Part shown: piece after piece, positions 21,929 through 32,100 of the stretch
How positions within the stretch are numbered: position 1 is the stretch's first letter
Layout of the letters: the number at the start of each line of letters is the position of its first letter
Assembly (NCBI GenBank): GCA_014727835.1
Contig: WJMT01000041.1
Coordinates: forward strand, 22,106 to 86,105
Direction of reading: 5' to 3'
DNA from: Candidatus Aminicenantota bacterium
GTDB taxonomy: Bacteria > Acidobacteriota > Aminicenantia > Aminicenantales > Aminicenantaceae
DNA: 64,000 nucleotides
Notes under the pieces: model-generated
Database searches by the model: none
What the model saw: the letters and a program-made list of their open reading frames with translations, nothing else
Told to the model about the DNA's origin: nothing
Translations under genes and position numbers: made by a program

Positions 21929-21957
21929 TTGACATTTGACACGATAGAGACTACATT
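21929..21957 (+). promoter_or_regulatory. Sigma70-type promoter of the glycosyltransferase cluster
   Basis: TTGACA (21929-21934), N17, TACATT (21952-21957); ATG at 21966. Confidence 0.75.
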
Positions 21958-21965
21958 GAGCCAAA

Positions 21966-23102
21966 ATGAAGATAGGAATTGACTTGAGGCCGTTTCTGAG
22001 ATTTGAGACCGGCGTGGGAACTTACATCAAAAATCTGCTTTTTTCTCTTTCCAGCATTGATATGAAGAACGACTACTATCTTTTCTCATCTTCCTTCAAG
22101 CAGAGATTTTCACCTTCCAAGATTCCATTTTTGAACAAAATGCATTTCCGGGATTACCATTATCCTGTGAAATTGTTGAATTTTCTTTGGTACCGGCAGG
22201 GTTGGCCGCCTCTTGATTTTTTTTTCAAAACCAGACTTGACCTGACTCACTCTCCCACACCGCTGATTTGCCCCACTAAGGGGAAGGCCATTATAACTGT
22301 TCACGATTTGTTTTTTATGGATTTTCCATATAAGGCCAATCCCGAAGCCCGGAGATTTTTTTATAAGAACATACACAAATCTCTCCAGGATTCCGACGGA
22401 ATCATTGTGGTCTCCCATTTCATAAAGAATCAGCTTCTCGAAAAATTCAAGCTTCCTAAGGAAAAGATCAAGGTTATTTATCATGGAGTGGATTCTGGAT
22501 TCAGTTCTGATATATCATTAGAGGAGATCAATAATTTCAGAGAGTCTCATTCTTTACCTTCCAGACTCATTGTGTTTGTGGGAGCTATGGATCCGAGGAA
22601 AAATCTATTGAACCTGATTCAGGCCTTTCAAATCGTTCATAGCAAAGAACCGGAAGTCTCCTTGGTGATCGCCGGCAAAAAAGGGCAGGATTATTTGGCT
22701 TTGAAAAAAAAGATCCACAAAAGCAGCTTGGATGAAAACGTGAAGATATTGGATTATCTGTCTCTCAGGGATTTGAAGCGGTTGTATAGAGCGGGCACAC
22801 TCTTTGTTTTTCCTTCTTATTGTGAAGGCTTTGGGCTTCCTCTTCTTGAGGCCATGGTGAGTGAGATGCCGGTGGTGGCTTCCAACAGGACCGCACTTCC
22901 TGAAATAGCGGGAAGTGCGGCTCTTTATTTTGATCCTGAGCAGCCTGAAGATATGGCTTCAGCCATTCTGAAGCTCCTATGGGATAGTGATCTAAGGAAC
23001 AAATACATTGGTATGGGAAGAGAAAGGGTTCGACAGTTCAGCTGGGAAAGCACTGCCAAAAGCACCTTGAACTTCTACCAGCATGTGGCTCAACAGAAGT
23101 GA
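21966..23102 (+). CDS. Glycosyltransferase family 4 protein
   Basis: 378 aa; VFVGAMDPRKNLLNLIQAF, FVFPSYCEGFGLPLLEAMVSEMPVVASN. Confidence 0.93.
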   Translation: MKIGIDLRPFLRFETGVGTYIKNLLFSLSSIDMKNDYYLFSSSFKQRFSPSKIPFLNKMHFRDYHYPVKLLNFLWYRQGWPPLDFFFKTRLDLTHSPTPLICPTKGKAIITVHDLFFMDFPYKANPEARRFFYKNIHKSLQDSDGIIVVSHFIKNQLLEKFKLPKEKIKVIYHGVDSGFSSDISLEEINNFRESHSLPSRLIVFVGAMDPRKNLLNLIQAFQIVHSKEPEVSLVIAGKKGQDYLALKKKIHKSSLDENVKILDYLSLRDLKRLYRAGTLFVFPSYCEGFGLPLLEAMVSEMPVVASNRTALPEIAGSAALYFDPEQPEDMASAILKLLWDSDLRNKYIGMGRERVRQFSWESTAKSTLNFYQHVAQQK

Positions 23103-23133
23103 AGCAAAGAGGGAATAAAGGTCAGAAATAAGA

Positions 23134-24237
23134 TTGAAAGTAGCTGTTGATTGTTATGAAGTGACAGGACAATCAAAGGGTGTGGGAAGAGTGATCCAAA
23201 ACCTCCTTCTTTCTTTATGCCAGGAAGAAAAAGAACATATTTTTTTGGCGTATTCCCGGGAGAAAAACAAAGAATTTTCCAAATGCCCCAACATCAAGCA
23301 GTCCTGTTTTCCCAGGGACAAAGGATATTTCAGATGGCAGAACGGCCCTTTGTCAAAGGAATTGAAAAAAGAAAAGCCTGACCTTTTCATTGCTCCCAAC
23401 TACACGCTTCCTCTTTTTATCAGATCAAAGTCCATCCTTTTTGAACATGATGTCTCTTTTGCCTCTCACCCAGAGTGGTATTCGAAAAAAGAAGTGCTGA
23501 AAAGAAAATATTTGGTGAAAAGGAGTCTCCAGAAGGCTTCACTGGTCATCACTTTATCAGAATTCTCCAAGCATGAAATCACTTCTCATTTTTTGGTGTC
23601 TCCTGAAACAATCAAAGTGATGCATCTGGGAGTGGAAAACAAATTCAGAGCCGCTGAAAGCACAGAGGTTTTGTCCTGGAAACGCAGAAACGGATTGGAA
23701 GGGAAGCAGATCGTGGGATATCTCGGGTCCCTCTTCAACCGGAGAAACATCCCTCTCCTGGTTGAATCAGTAAGGCTTCTAAGAAGAGAATTTCCAGATG
23801 TGGTCCTCTCTATTGTGGGGGAAGACCTGAGTTATCCTCCGCAATCTCTGAATCAGATCCTAGAGGAGAAATGGATTTTTTGGGAAAAGAGAATCCCTGA
23901 GTCTGAACTCCCCCTCTACTTATCTTCACTGGACGTGTTTGCCTATCTGTCTGAATATGAAGGCTTTGGCCTTCCTCCTCTTGAAGCTTTGGCTTGTGGA
24001 ACGGTCCCTGTTCTGTTCAAGAAGGGGGCTTTAGAGGAGGTCTACTCTGGGATTTCCGTGATGGTGGATCGATTGGAAACAGACCTTGTTAAGAAAGCCT
24101 TGAGAAAAGCACTGATGGATCAAAGCAGAGTCGATTCCATAATGAACCGGTTTGAATTGGAAAAAGACCATTTTTCCTGGAAACGGGTTGCTCGAGAGTT
24201 CAAAACTTATATGCAAGAGGTCGCCTGTGAAGACTAA
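23134..24237 (+). CDS. Glycosyltransferase family 4 protein
   Basis: 367 aa; VGYLGSLFNRRNIPLLVESV, AYLSEYEGFGLPPLEALACGTVPV; TTG start. Confidence 0.92.
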   Translation: MKVAVDCYEVTGQSKGVGRVIQNLLLSLCQEEKEHIFLAYSREKNKEFSKCPNIKQSCFPRDKGYFRWQNGPLSKELKKEKPDLFIAPNYTLPLFIRSKSILFEHDVSFASHPEWYSKKEVLKRKYLVKRSLQKASLVITLSEFSKHEITSHFLVSPETIKVMHLGVENKFRAAESTEVLSWKRRNGLEGKQIVGYLGSLFNRRNIPLLVESVRLLRREFPDVVLSIVGEDLSYPPQSLNQILEEKWIFWEKRIPESELPLYLSSLDVFAYLSEYEGFGLPPLEALACGTVPVLFKKGALEEVYSGISVMVDRLETDLVKKALRKALMDQSRVDSIMNRFELEKDHFSWKRVAREFKTYMQEVACED

Positions 24238-25144
24238 TCCCAGCACAGAACTGCCCACTCCCAAAGGTGACAGAGACCTCTCTGTCATCCTGGTTAATTA
24301 TAACGGAAAAGACATCATTGAAAGATGTTTGGATTCGATCCTGGAAAATGTTCAGGAAATCAATCATGAAGTCATTGTGGTGGACAATCATTCCACTGAT
24401 GGCAGTGAGGCACTCATACAGAACAATTATTCTCAAATCCGTTTGTTGTGCAATTCAGATAATCTGGGTTTCTCAAAAGCCAACAACCAAGGTATTAAAG
24501 CCAGCCAAGGACATTACATACTCATACTAAACACAGATACTTATGTGCCCTCCCATTCCATCAAGGCGCTTTTAAAATTGATGAAACAAAATTCTGAAGT
24601 GGGAGCTGTGGGCCCGGCACTACTCAGAGGAGAACAGGATTATCAGATCTCGTTTGGAGGAAAGGTCAGCTTTTTTTCCGAATGTGCCAAAAAACTTTTC
24701 TTAAATCATTATTACAGACTTAAGCTCAGGAAAGACCTTTCAGAAAGAGATGTCACTTGGCTGAGCGGTGCCTGCTTAATGACCCGGAGAGACATCCTGG
24801 AATCCGTGGGGATGTTTGATGAACGATTTTTTTTGTATTTTGAAGATATAGACCTGTGCATGAGAATCAAGGAACAGGGATGGAGATTGGTGTATTTTCC
24901 GGCTGCTAAGATCTTTCACAGAGGAGGAGCAAGCACGGAACTGAACAAACTGGACAGCCGGTATCATTATAGAAAGAGCCAGATCTATTTCTATTCAAAG
25001 CACAGCAGTTCATTATCTTGTGTTTTTCTCAAATTGTATTTGAGCGTCCACTTTGTTTTGGGCGTCTTTCAGGGGATTTTGGGAAAGAAAGATGACCTGA
25101 AAAGAAGGATTCGGTTTTTTAGATTATTGGGTTTCAAAGGATGA
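24227..25144 (+). CDS. Glycosyltransferase family 2 protein
   Basis: GTG start at 24227; DLSVILVNYNGKDIIERCLDSIL, VVDNHSTDGS, LNTDTYV, WLSGACLMTRRDILESVGMFDERFFLYFEDIDLCMRI. Confidence 0.93.
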   Translation: MKTNPSTELPTPKGDRDLSVILVNYNGKDIIERCLDSILENVQEINHEVIVVDNHSTDGSEALIQNNYSQIRLLCNSDNLGFSKANNQGIKASQGHYILILNTDTYVPSHSIKALLKLMKQNSEVGAVGPALLRGEQDYQISFGGKVSFFSECAKKLFLNHYYRLKLRKDLSERDVTWLSGACLMTRRDILESVGMFDERFFLYFEDIDLCMRIKEQGWRLVYFPAAKIFHRGGASTELNKLDSRYHYRKSQIYFYSKHSSSLSCVFLKLYLSVHFVLGVFQGILGKKDDLKRRIRFFRLLGFKG

Positions 25145-26304
25145 GAACAATAAAAGTCTTGGAGGTCATTGATAAGACCTTTCTTGGAGGGGGGCAGAAA
25201 AACCTTATCAGTTTGGTTGAAAACCTGGATAAAGAAACATTCGATGTCTCTGTTTGTTCCAATCCCAAGGGCCGTTTAGTGAATAAACTAGAGATAAAAA
25301 ATATCCGTCATTTCCCAGTTTTTATGAGCAAGCGCTTCAGCCTAAAGCCGGTAAGAGAGATCCAAGAAGTGCTGAGGAGAAACAAGATAGATATTATCCA
25401 CACTCATGGAGGAATAGCTGGTTTTTATGGAAGATGGGCTGCCCGCAGATTCAAACACTGCGCGGTTGTCCATACTTTGCATGGGATCCATTACCTCAAT
25501 TATAGAAATGCACTGCTCAAGTCAATGTATGTGTGGATCGAGCGGATTTTTTCAAAATTCACGCATGCAGTGATATTTGTCTCCCATGCTGATAAAAACA
25601 AAGGAGTGAAATACAAGCTGGCATCAAAGGAGAAAAGCAAACTCATAGAGAACGGGATTGATTTTACAGGAATTCCCCAAACAAAAAGCAAAACAAAGAA
25701 TTCAGAAAGGAAAAACAGCGTTCCTGTTATTGGAACTGTGGCCAGACTGCATAGGCAGAAAAACATCTCATTGCTGCTCCAGGCAGGTGCCCGGATCAAA
25801 AATCAGTGTCCTGAGTTGAAAGTGTATGTGGTGGGGGATGGCCCTCTTCGGAAAAAATTAGAAAAGCAAAACAAAAAACTCGGGACTCAAGAGGTCATCA
25901 GTTTTCTCGGGGAAAGAGAGGATGCAAGAAGGATCATGTCTGAATTTGACATCTTTGTGCTTCCTTCTTTATGGGAAGGGCTTCCCTATGTTTTATTGGA
26001 GGCGGCTGCTCTTAAGAAACCTGTTATAGGAACCCATGTGGATGGAATCAAAGAGATGATCACACATGAAAAAACAGGACTCCTCGTATCTCCTGAAAAA
26101 TCCGACGAATTGGCTGAGGCGGTCCTGAGACTGGTGAACGATAGAAAGCAAGCTGAAAAATTAGGGGCTGCCTTTTACCAGAGTGCCCAAAGAAAATATT
26201 CCATCTCCCGGATGGTGGGTAAAGTCCAGGATCTGTATGTTGATTTGTTCCGCGGAAGGTATGCGGGTCCAGCTCGAGAAATGACATTCAGCAAGAGGCG
26301 TTGA
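25141..26304 (+). CDS. Glycosyltransferase family 4 protein
   Basis: 387 aa; IGTVARLHRQKNISLLLQAGARI, FVLPSLWEGLPYVLLEAAALKKPVIGT. Confidence 0.93.
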   Translation: MRTIKVLEVIDKTFLGGGQKNLISLVENLDKETFDVSVCSNPKGRLVNKLEIKNIRHFPVFMSKRFSLKPVREIQEVLRRNKIDIIHTHGGIAGFYGRWAARRFKHCAVVHTLHGIHYLNYRNALLKSMYVWIERIFSKFTHAVIFVSHADKNKGVKYKLASKEKSKLIENGIDFTGIPQTKSKTKNSERKNSVPVIGTVARLHRQKNISLLLQAGARIKNQCPELKVYVVGDGPLRKKLEKQNKKLGTQEVISFLGEREDARRIMSEFDIFVLPSLWEGLPYVLLEAAALKKPVIGTHVDGIKEMITHEKTGLLVSPEKSDELAEAVLRLVNDRKQAEKLGAAFYQSAQRKYSISRMVGKVQDLYVDLFRGRYAGPAREMTFSKRR

Positions 26305-26329
26305 CAATCAGCCCCCCCCTTCCTATAAT
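26301..26329 (+). promoter_or_regulatory. Perfect consensus sigma70 promoter (predicted leaderless)
   Basis: TTGACA (26301-26306), N17, TATAAT (26324-26329); ATG at 26338. Confidence 0.85.
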
Positions 26330-26337
26330 CAATTCCA

Positions 26338-27456
26338 ATGGATAATGTCAAAGTCGCACTGGTTCATGACTGGCTCACTGGAAGAAGAGGAGGAGAAAAA
26401 GTTTTAGAGGTCCTCTCTGAATTGTTCCCGGACGCTTCTCTATTCACTCTGGTTCATTTTCCGGGAACCCAGATCAAAGAACTTGAACAAAAACAGATCA
26501 TCACCAGTTTTATCCAGAAAATGCCTTTTCTCAAAACAAAATACAGATCCTATCTCCCCTTATATCCCATTGCTTCCGAGCTTTTTGACCTCCAGGATTA
26601 TGACTTGATCATATCCAGTTCGCACTGTGTGGCTAAAGGAATTATACCCAGACCTGATGCCCTTCATATCAGTTATGTTCATTCTCCCATGAGATATGCC
26701 TGGAATCAGTATTTTTCTTATTTTTCAGCTCATAGACTGAATGTTTTTTCCAGATTGTTGATTCCTCCCATCATGCATTGGTTGCGAATCTGGGATGAAT
26801 CTTCTTCACAGAGAGTGGATCACTTCATTGCCAATTCAAAGACAGTGGCCCAGAGAATCCGAAAGTATTACGGCAGGAATTCTGATGTGATCAATCCCCC
26901 TGTCAACACGGATTTTTTCCAACCCGGCTCTCAGACCAAAGATTACTATCTGATTGTTTCAGCTCTGGTTCCTTACAAAAGAATTGACCTTGCTGTGGAA
27001 GCATTCAACCGGACCGGAGATATCCTTTATATTGTGGGAACAGGACCGGATAGAAAAAAATTGAAAAAAAAAGCCCGGGACAACATTCATTTTTTGGGGA
27101 AAGTTTCTGCCGAAGATCTTCTGAGAGTTTACCAGCAGGCCAAAGCGCTGATCATACCCGGGGAAGAGGACTTTGGGATCAATTCACTTGAAGCTCAGTC
27201 ATGTGGAGTTCCAGTTATTGCTTTTGGTCGGGGAGGAGCTACAGAAACCGTTATTCCCGGATCAACCGGGTTGTTTTTCAGACAATTGAATGTGAAAAGC
27301 CTGATGAGTGCTCTTGACAAGTTCAAGAAGTTGACATTTAATAAAACGGAGATAAGAAAAAACACTATCGGATATTCCAGGGTGAGATTTAAAAAGAGGA
27401 TTTCTTCCTTCATCCAAGAGAAATGGAATGATCACCGAGAAAAAAACAAATCATGA
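26338..27456 (+). CDS. Glycosyltransferase family 4 protein
   Basis: 372 aa; VHDWLTGRRGGEKVLEVLSELFP, YIVGTGPDRKKLKKKA, IIPGEEDFGINSLEAQSCGVPVIAFGRGG. Confidence 0.94.
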   Translation: MDNVKVALVHDWLTGRRGGEKVLEVLSELFPDASLFTLVHFPGTQIKELEQKQIITSFIQKMPFLKTKYRSYLPLYPIASELFDLQDYDLIISSSHCVAKGIIPRPDALHISYVHSPMRYAWNQYFSYFSAHRLNVFSRLLIPPIMHWLRIWDESSSQRVDHFIANSKTVAQRIRKYYGRNSDVINPPVNTDFFQPGSQTKDYYLIVSALVPYKRIDLAVEAFNRTGDILYIVGTGPDRKKLKKKARDNIHFLGKVSAEDLLRVYQQAKALIIPGEEDFGINSLEAQSCGVPVIAFGRGGATETVIPGSTGLFFRQLNVKSLMSALDKFKKLTFNKTEIRKNTIGYSRVRFKKRISSFIQEKWNDHREKNKS

Positions 27457-28901
27457 TAAAAAAGCATAGAACCAGATTGATTGGCCTTTTTGTTTTCAGT
27501 GATATCATAGGAATTCTTATCTCATATTTTTATTCTTACGGATTCCGTTTTTATGGATATATCATCCCTGTCAATCCCATAAAGGGAATTCCGCCCATTA
27601 AATCCTATATTTTCATTTTCCCTTTATTTCTCATCATCCATATGGGCATATTTTTTGTTCAGGGATTTTACAGGACTCGCCTGAAAAGAACCGGGGTGGA
27701 AGATTTTTTCATGATCACGCTCAATACAGTGTTTACTGTCATTGTGGTGATGGGCTTTTTGAATTATCTCAATGCCTACAGTCAGGGGCCGGCTCCTCTG
27801 TTTCGGATCGATTTCAAATTGTCCCATGGTTTTCTGGGAGTCTATGTCATCAGTGTCATCTTTGTTCTGTCTTTTTTGAGAAACCAGATTTACTATTTCA
27901 TGAAAAGACGCTATGCCAGAGGATTGGACCTCCAGAGCGTATTGATTGTTGGAGCAGGAAAGATGGGGCAGACAATTGCCGAAAAATTGTCTGAATACAA
28001 GGACCTGGGTTTTATAGTGAAAGGATTTCTGGATGATGAACGGAAAAAGGGAGAGTTCATTCCTGTAGGAGAAGGGATCGAGGTTTTGGGATCGGTCAAG
28101 GACTTGGAGGAGGTGATCCAAGAAAGGGGCATCTCTGATGTGTATGTGGCGCTTGATTTGAACAATTATCCTAAAATCTTGGATATATTGAAAAGCATCG
28201 ACAAATACATGGTCAAAGTGAGGTTGATACCAGACCTGTTCCAACTCTTGACTCTCAAAGCAAGAATCGAAGATTTGGATGGATTTCCGGTTATCAGCAT
28301 TGATGAGCCGCCTATGAGAGGTGTGATGCTGTTTGCTAAAAGGGCTATTGATGTGCTGGTATCCTTTGTTTTATTGATTGCATTGACTCCTGTATTCGTG
28401 ATAATCGCCATTCTGATCAAATTGGATTCCAGGGGGCCCATCCTGTATCATCAGGAAAGAGTGGGCCTGGATGGAAAAAAATTTGTGATGCATAAGTTTA
28501 GAACCATGGTCTCAGGAGCAGAGAAAAAAACAGGCCCTGTCATGTGCCGGCCTGATGATCCCAGAGTCACTCGTATTGGAAAACATTTGAGAAAATTCAG
28601 TTTGGATGAACTGCCTCAAATCCTCAATGTCCTGTTGGGAGAGATGAGTCTCATTGGGCCCAGACCTGAAAGAGAGGTCTTCGTGGAAAATTTCAGGGAA
28701 AAAATGCCCAAGTATATGTTGAGGCACAAAGTCAAAGCAGGAATCACCGGATGGGCACAAGTTCATGGGTTGAGACAGAATACAGATTATGACAAACGGC
28801 TTGAATATGACTTTTATTATATTCAGAATTGGTCGCTTCTTCTGGATATGAAAATATTTTGGAAGACAATACAAAGGGGATTTATAGATAAAAGAGCTTG
28901 A
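27453..28901 (+). CDS. Undecaprenyl-phosphate sugar phosphotransferase (polyprenyl glycosylphosphotransferase, WcaJ/ExoY family)
   Basis: 482 aa; N-terminal TM bundle, FAKRAIDVLVSFVLLI, GPILYHQERVGLDGKKFVMHKFRTM, DELPQILNVLLGEMSLIGPRPE, KAGITGWAQVHGLR. Confidence 0.95.
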   Translation: MIKKHRTRLIGLFVFSDIIGILISYFYSYGFRFYGYIIPVNPIKGIPPIKSYIFIFPLFLIIHMGIFFVQGFYRTRLKRTGVEDFFMITLNTVFTVIVVMGFLNYLNAYSQGPAPLFRIDFKLSHGFLGVYVISVIFVLSFLRNQIYYFMKRRYARGLDLQSVLIVGAGKMGQTIAEKLSEYKDLGFIVKGFLDDERKKGEFIPVGEGIEVLGSVKDLEEVIQERGISDVYVALDLNNYPKILDILKSIDKYMVKVRLIPDLFQLLTLKARIEDLDGFPVISIDEPPMRGVMLFAKRAIDVLVSFVLLIALTPVFVIIAILIKLDSRGPILYHQERVGLDGKKFVMHKFRTMVSGAEKKTGPVMCRPDDPRVTRIGKHLRKFSLDELPQILNVLLGEMSLIGPRPEREVFVENFREKMPKYMLRHKVKAGITGWAQVHGLRQNTDYDKRLEYDFYYIQNWSLLLDMKIFWKTIQRGFIDKRA

Positions 28902-28914
28902 AAAACGAGCGGTT

Positions 28915-29517
28915 TTATTCCAGGCTTGTGTTTTGAGCTCTGGATTTGCTTTGGTGGATCCATTTGATTCCAATGTAAGTGTAATGGATCCCGGAGATGA
29001 GAGTTGTCACCAGAGTCAATACAAACAAAAGGTAGAGATATGCTGTTTCCAGCTGGATCAGATTAAAGAAAAGCACAACTAATGGAACAGCCATCTGAAA
29101 AACAGTGCTGGTTTTTCCGGAAAAAGTGGGAGGAAAATTTTTCCGACCTAAGGTTTTAAAAGCCGCCAGAGCACCCAGGACAATGTAGATGTCCCGTCCG
29201 ATCACAGCTAGGGTCAACCAGAGGGGGATGACATTTGGAGTATTGAGGGAAGGGATGGAAAGAGCAACATATGATACGGTCATTAAAATTTTATCTCCGA
29301 TGGGATCGAGCAGTGCACCGAGGTTTGATTTTTGATTGAAGATCCTTGCCACGGCTCCGTCAAAAAAGTCAGTGGAAATCGCGATGATGAAGATAAGGAA
29401 AGCTTCGCGTGTTTTCCCAGCCAGGATAAAGTAGAGGAAAAAAGGACTTAAAACCAAGCGAAAAAAGGATATGATATTGGGGGCGGTGATGATGGCGTGT
29501 TCTTTTTTGTTTTTCAC
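28915..29517 (-). CDS. pgsA: CDP-alcohol phosphatidyltransferase (PgsA-like)
   Basis: 200 aa; NIISFFRLVLSPFFLYFIL, STDFFDGAVARIFNQKSNLGALLDPIGDK. Confidence 0.92.
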   Translation of the reverse strand: MKNKKEHAIITAPNIISFFRLVLSPFFLYFILAGKTREAFLIFIIAISTDFFDGAVARIFNQKSNLGALLDPIGDKILMTVSYVALSIPSLNTPNVIPLWLTLAVIGRDIYIVLGALAAFKTLGRKNFPPTFSGKTSTVFQMAVPLVVLFFNLIQLETAYLYLLFVLTLVTTLISGIHYTYIGIKWIHQSKSRAQNTSLE

Positions 29518-29518
29518 T

Positions 29519-30841
29519 TTATTTTATCAGGGAGAGCAAAGTATTGACAGCTTTGAGTGCATCCTGGCCTGATACAGGATTTTCAGGATTGAAATTTCCT
29601 CCCATAGAGGTGTTGAGGATTCCATATGATAGTGCCATGATGATAGGCCTGTAGTAAAAATTATTCGGCGATACATCTGGGAGCTGTATGGATTGCGGGG
29701 GGATCTGTTGAATCAGAGAGTATCCGTTTTGCTTGAGGTGATTGATGAGCCGGAAGATGATTTCAGCTAACTGGGCTCGGGTCACTATGTTTTTGGGTTT
29801 GAATGTGTGGTTGGGATAGATATCCAGTATTTCCATGGAAGTCAGCTTGAGGATGTATTCGGAAGCCCAGGATGTTGAAATGTCTATGATTATAGGAGGC
29901 TCTGCACGCGTATCTGGCAGGTATTTCTGGAACTTCACTCCAATAAGGGCGGCCATGTCTTCATTGGTTGCCGTCTCACGGGAAGGAATGGAGTCATATT
30001 GGCTGGGAAGCTCAAAAATCCCTAATCTGTTTTTCAACTGTTGGATGCGGTTTTCGATTTCTTGGTCTTCTGGACTTAATTTTTTCAAATCTTTATAGGC
30101 TTCCAGGCTTCTCTTGAATTCTTCTTTGCGGAATAATGCATCAGCATATAATTTGAGGGCCTCTTTGTTTTCTGGCTTCTGGGACAGCAAAGTTTTGAGA
30201 TGAATGAGAGCATTATCATATTTTCCCTCTTTGAGGTATAAATCGGCAAGTGCTGAGTGGGCTTCTTCTGAGTCAGGAGAATAATAAAGAGCTTTGAGAT
30301 AAGCTCTTTCGCTGGCCTGAGTATTTCCCTGGTTCAGGTGGTCTTTGGCCTCCTGGAGGGTATCCATGGTTTTTTGTGTTTTGATTTGTTCGTATCTGGA
30401 TTTGGCCCATGTTTGATTGGGTTCCCTTTTCAGGACTTCCCTGTATTGGATAAAAGCGAGTTCATCTCTCTGTGTTTTCTGGTAGAGCTGGGCAAGGCCC
30501 AGATGTGTGAGAGCAATGTCCGGGCCTTGCTGGAGAGCTGTTTTGAAATATTGTTCGGCTCGCTGGAAATCATTGAGCAGAAAATAGGCATAGGCTGTAA
30601 TGGTGTAATAAAAGGGATTTTCCGGGCTGACTTTTGAGACCTGGTTCAAAGCCCTTCGTCCGTCTCCTCTTTTGATGTCATTCCAGGCTTCTTCAATAAC
30701 AATCCGTTCATCGAGAGAAAGTTCTGATATTTTTGACTGGGGCAGTGTTCCAGTGGAGATTTGGGGGCTGGGGATTTGTTCTATGCGACAGGACCAAATC
30801 AATAACAGAGCTAATAATGAGATTAATATTATTTTTTTCAT
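29519..30841 (-). CDS. TPR-repeat lipoprotein with C-terminal SLH-like domains
   Basis: 440 aa; lipobox-like LLIWSC, several TPR units, C-terminal SLH-type sequences (MEILDIYPNHTFKPKNIVTRAQLAEIIFRLI; ALSYGILNTSMGGNFNPENPVSGQDALKAVNTLL). Confidence 0.8.
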   Translation of the reverse strand: MKKIILISLLALLLIWSCRIEQIPSPQISTGTLPQSKISELSLDERIVIEEAWNDIKRGDGRRALNQVSKVSPENPFYYTITAYAYFLLNDFQRAEQYFKTALQQGPDIALTHLGLAQLYQKTQRDELAFIQYREVLKREPNQTWAKSRYEQIKTQKTMDTLQEAKDHLNQGNTQASERAYLKALYYSPDSEEAHSALADLYLKEGKYDNALIHLKTLLSQKPENKEALKLYADALFRKEEFKRSLEAYKDLKKLSPEDQEIENRIQQLKNRLGIFELPSQYDSIPSRETATNEDMAALIGVKFQKYLPDTRAEPPIIIDISTSWASEYILKLTSMEILDIYPNHTFKPKNIVTRAQLAEIIFRLINHLKQNGYSLIQQIPPQSIQLPDVSPNNFYYRPIIMALSYGILNTSMGGNFNPENPVSGQDALKAVNTLLSLIK

Positions 30842-32100
30842 TACTTTTGATCTCCTTTTTGTATAAAAGGTAAAAAATTCATCATTTTTTTGGGTTCAGC
30901 TAATATTTTCAAAAAAAAGCAGTCACGATGTTCTCTCTTTTTTAGCACAATTGACCATTTAGGGAAAGAATGAATTAAATTTTTTTTGGATTTTGGGAGG
31001 CGAAGCTCAAATGTCTGGAGGTCTTTGAAGATAATGGAGCTGATTTTTTCTTTCAGGCTATTGATTCCCAGGCCTTGTTTGGCAGAAATATAGGCAGAGT
31101 CTGAGTTCGATTCCCTATTTTTGGCCAGCAGTTCCTGTTTGTTATTAAGAAGATCGATCTTGTTATACACTTTGATCACAGGGATATCCTGTACACCGAT
31201 TTCAGCCAAAGTTTTTTCCACTGCAGTGATTTGTGAAGTCAAATACTCTGACGTGAAATCGATCACATGACAGATGCAGTCGGCTTGGTTCACTTCTTCC
31301 AGGGTCGCTTGAAAGGCGGTCTTCAGTTCAGATGGAAGATTTCGTATAAAACCGACAGTGTCGCTTAGAAAAAAGAAGCTCCCATCCGAAAGATTCACCC
31401 GTCGGATGACGGGATCAAGGGTGGCAAAGAGCTGTCTGGATACAAATTTGTTCTCATGAGTCAAAAGATTGAATAAGGTGGATTTTCCTGCGTTGGTGTA
31501 TCCCACAATAGATGTGACAGGAATCGGTCCTTTGGACCGTCTTTGTCTTTGATTCCGCCTGCGCTTTTGGATTTTTCTGATATCATTGTTTATCTTGGCA
31601 ATTCTGTCTTGAATCCGGCGGCGGTCTTCTTCTAATTTTTTTTCTCCGGGGCCTCTTGTTCCGATTCCTCCCCCCAATCGGGAAAGCGCTGTCCCTTTTC
31701 CCGTCAGCCGGGGCAGCATGTAATTGAGCTGCGCGAGTTCGACCTGGAGTTTTCCTTCATTGCTGTGTGCCCGCTGCGCGAATATATCAAGAATGAGCTG
31801 AGTGCGGTCAATGACTTTGCACTGGATTTTTTCCTCCAGAGCATGTTGCTGGACAGGAGATAAAGCTTGGTCAAAGACAATGAGATTGGCATTCAGTTGG
31901 TCCTTGAGTTTTTTGAGTTCTTCGGCCTTGCCTTCTCCTATAAAGAATTTGGGATTGATTTGGGGCTTGTGCTGTCTTTGTTTTTTGATGGTTTGAGCTC
32001 CGGCTGCTTTGACCAGTCCGCTGAGTTCTTTGAGAGATTCCTCAGATTTTGTTTTTTCCTTTTTGTTTTTGGATAAATTGATGATTATTGCTTTTTCCAT
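30841..32100 (-). CDS. hflX: GTPase HflX
   Basis: 419 aa; [56 protein letters not shown]. Confidence 0.96.
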   Translation of the reverse strand: MEKAIIINLSKNKKEKTKSEESLKELSGLVKAAGAQTIKKQRQHKPQINPKFFIGEGKAEELKKLKDQLNANLIVFDQALSPVQQHALEEKIQCKVIDRTQLILDIFAQRAHSNEGKLQVELAQLNYMLPRLTGKGTALSRLGGGIGTRGPGEKKLEEDRRRIQDRIAKINNDIRKIQKRRRNQRQRRSKGPIPVTSIVGYTNAGKSTLFNLLTHENKFVSRQLFATLDPVIRRVNLSDGSFFFLSDTVGFIRNLPSELKTAFQATLEEVNQADCICHVIDFTSEYLTSQITAVEKTLAEIGVQDIPVIKVYNKIDLLNNKQELLAKNRESNSDSAYISAKQGLGINSLKEKISSIIFKDLQTFELRLPKSKKNLIHSFPKWSIVLKKREHRDCFFLKILAEPKKMMNFLPFIQKGDQK

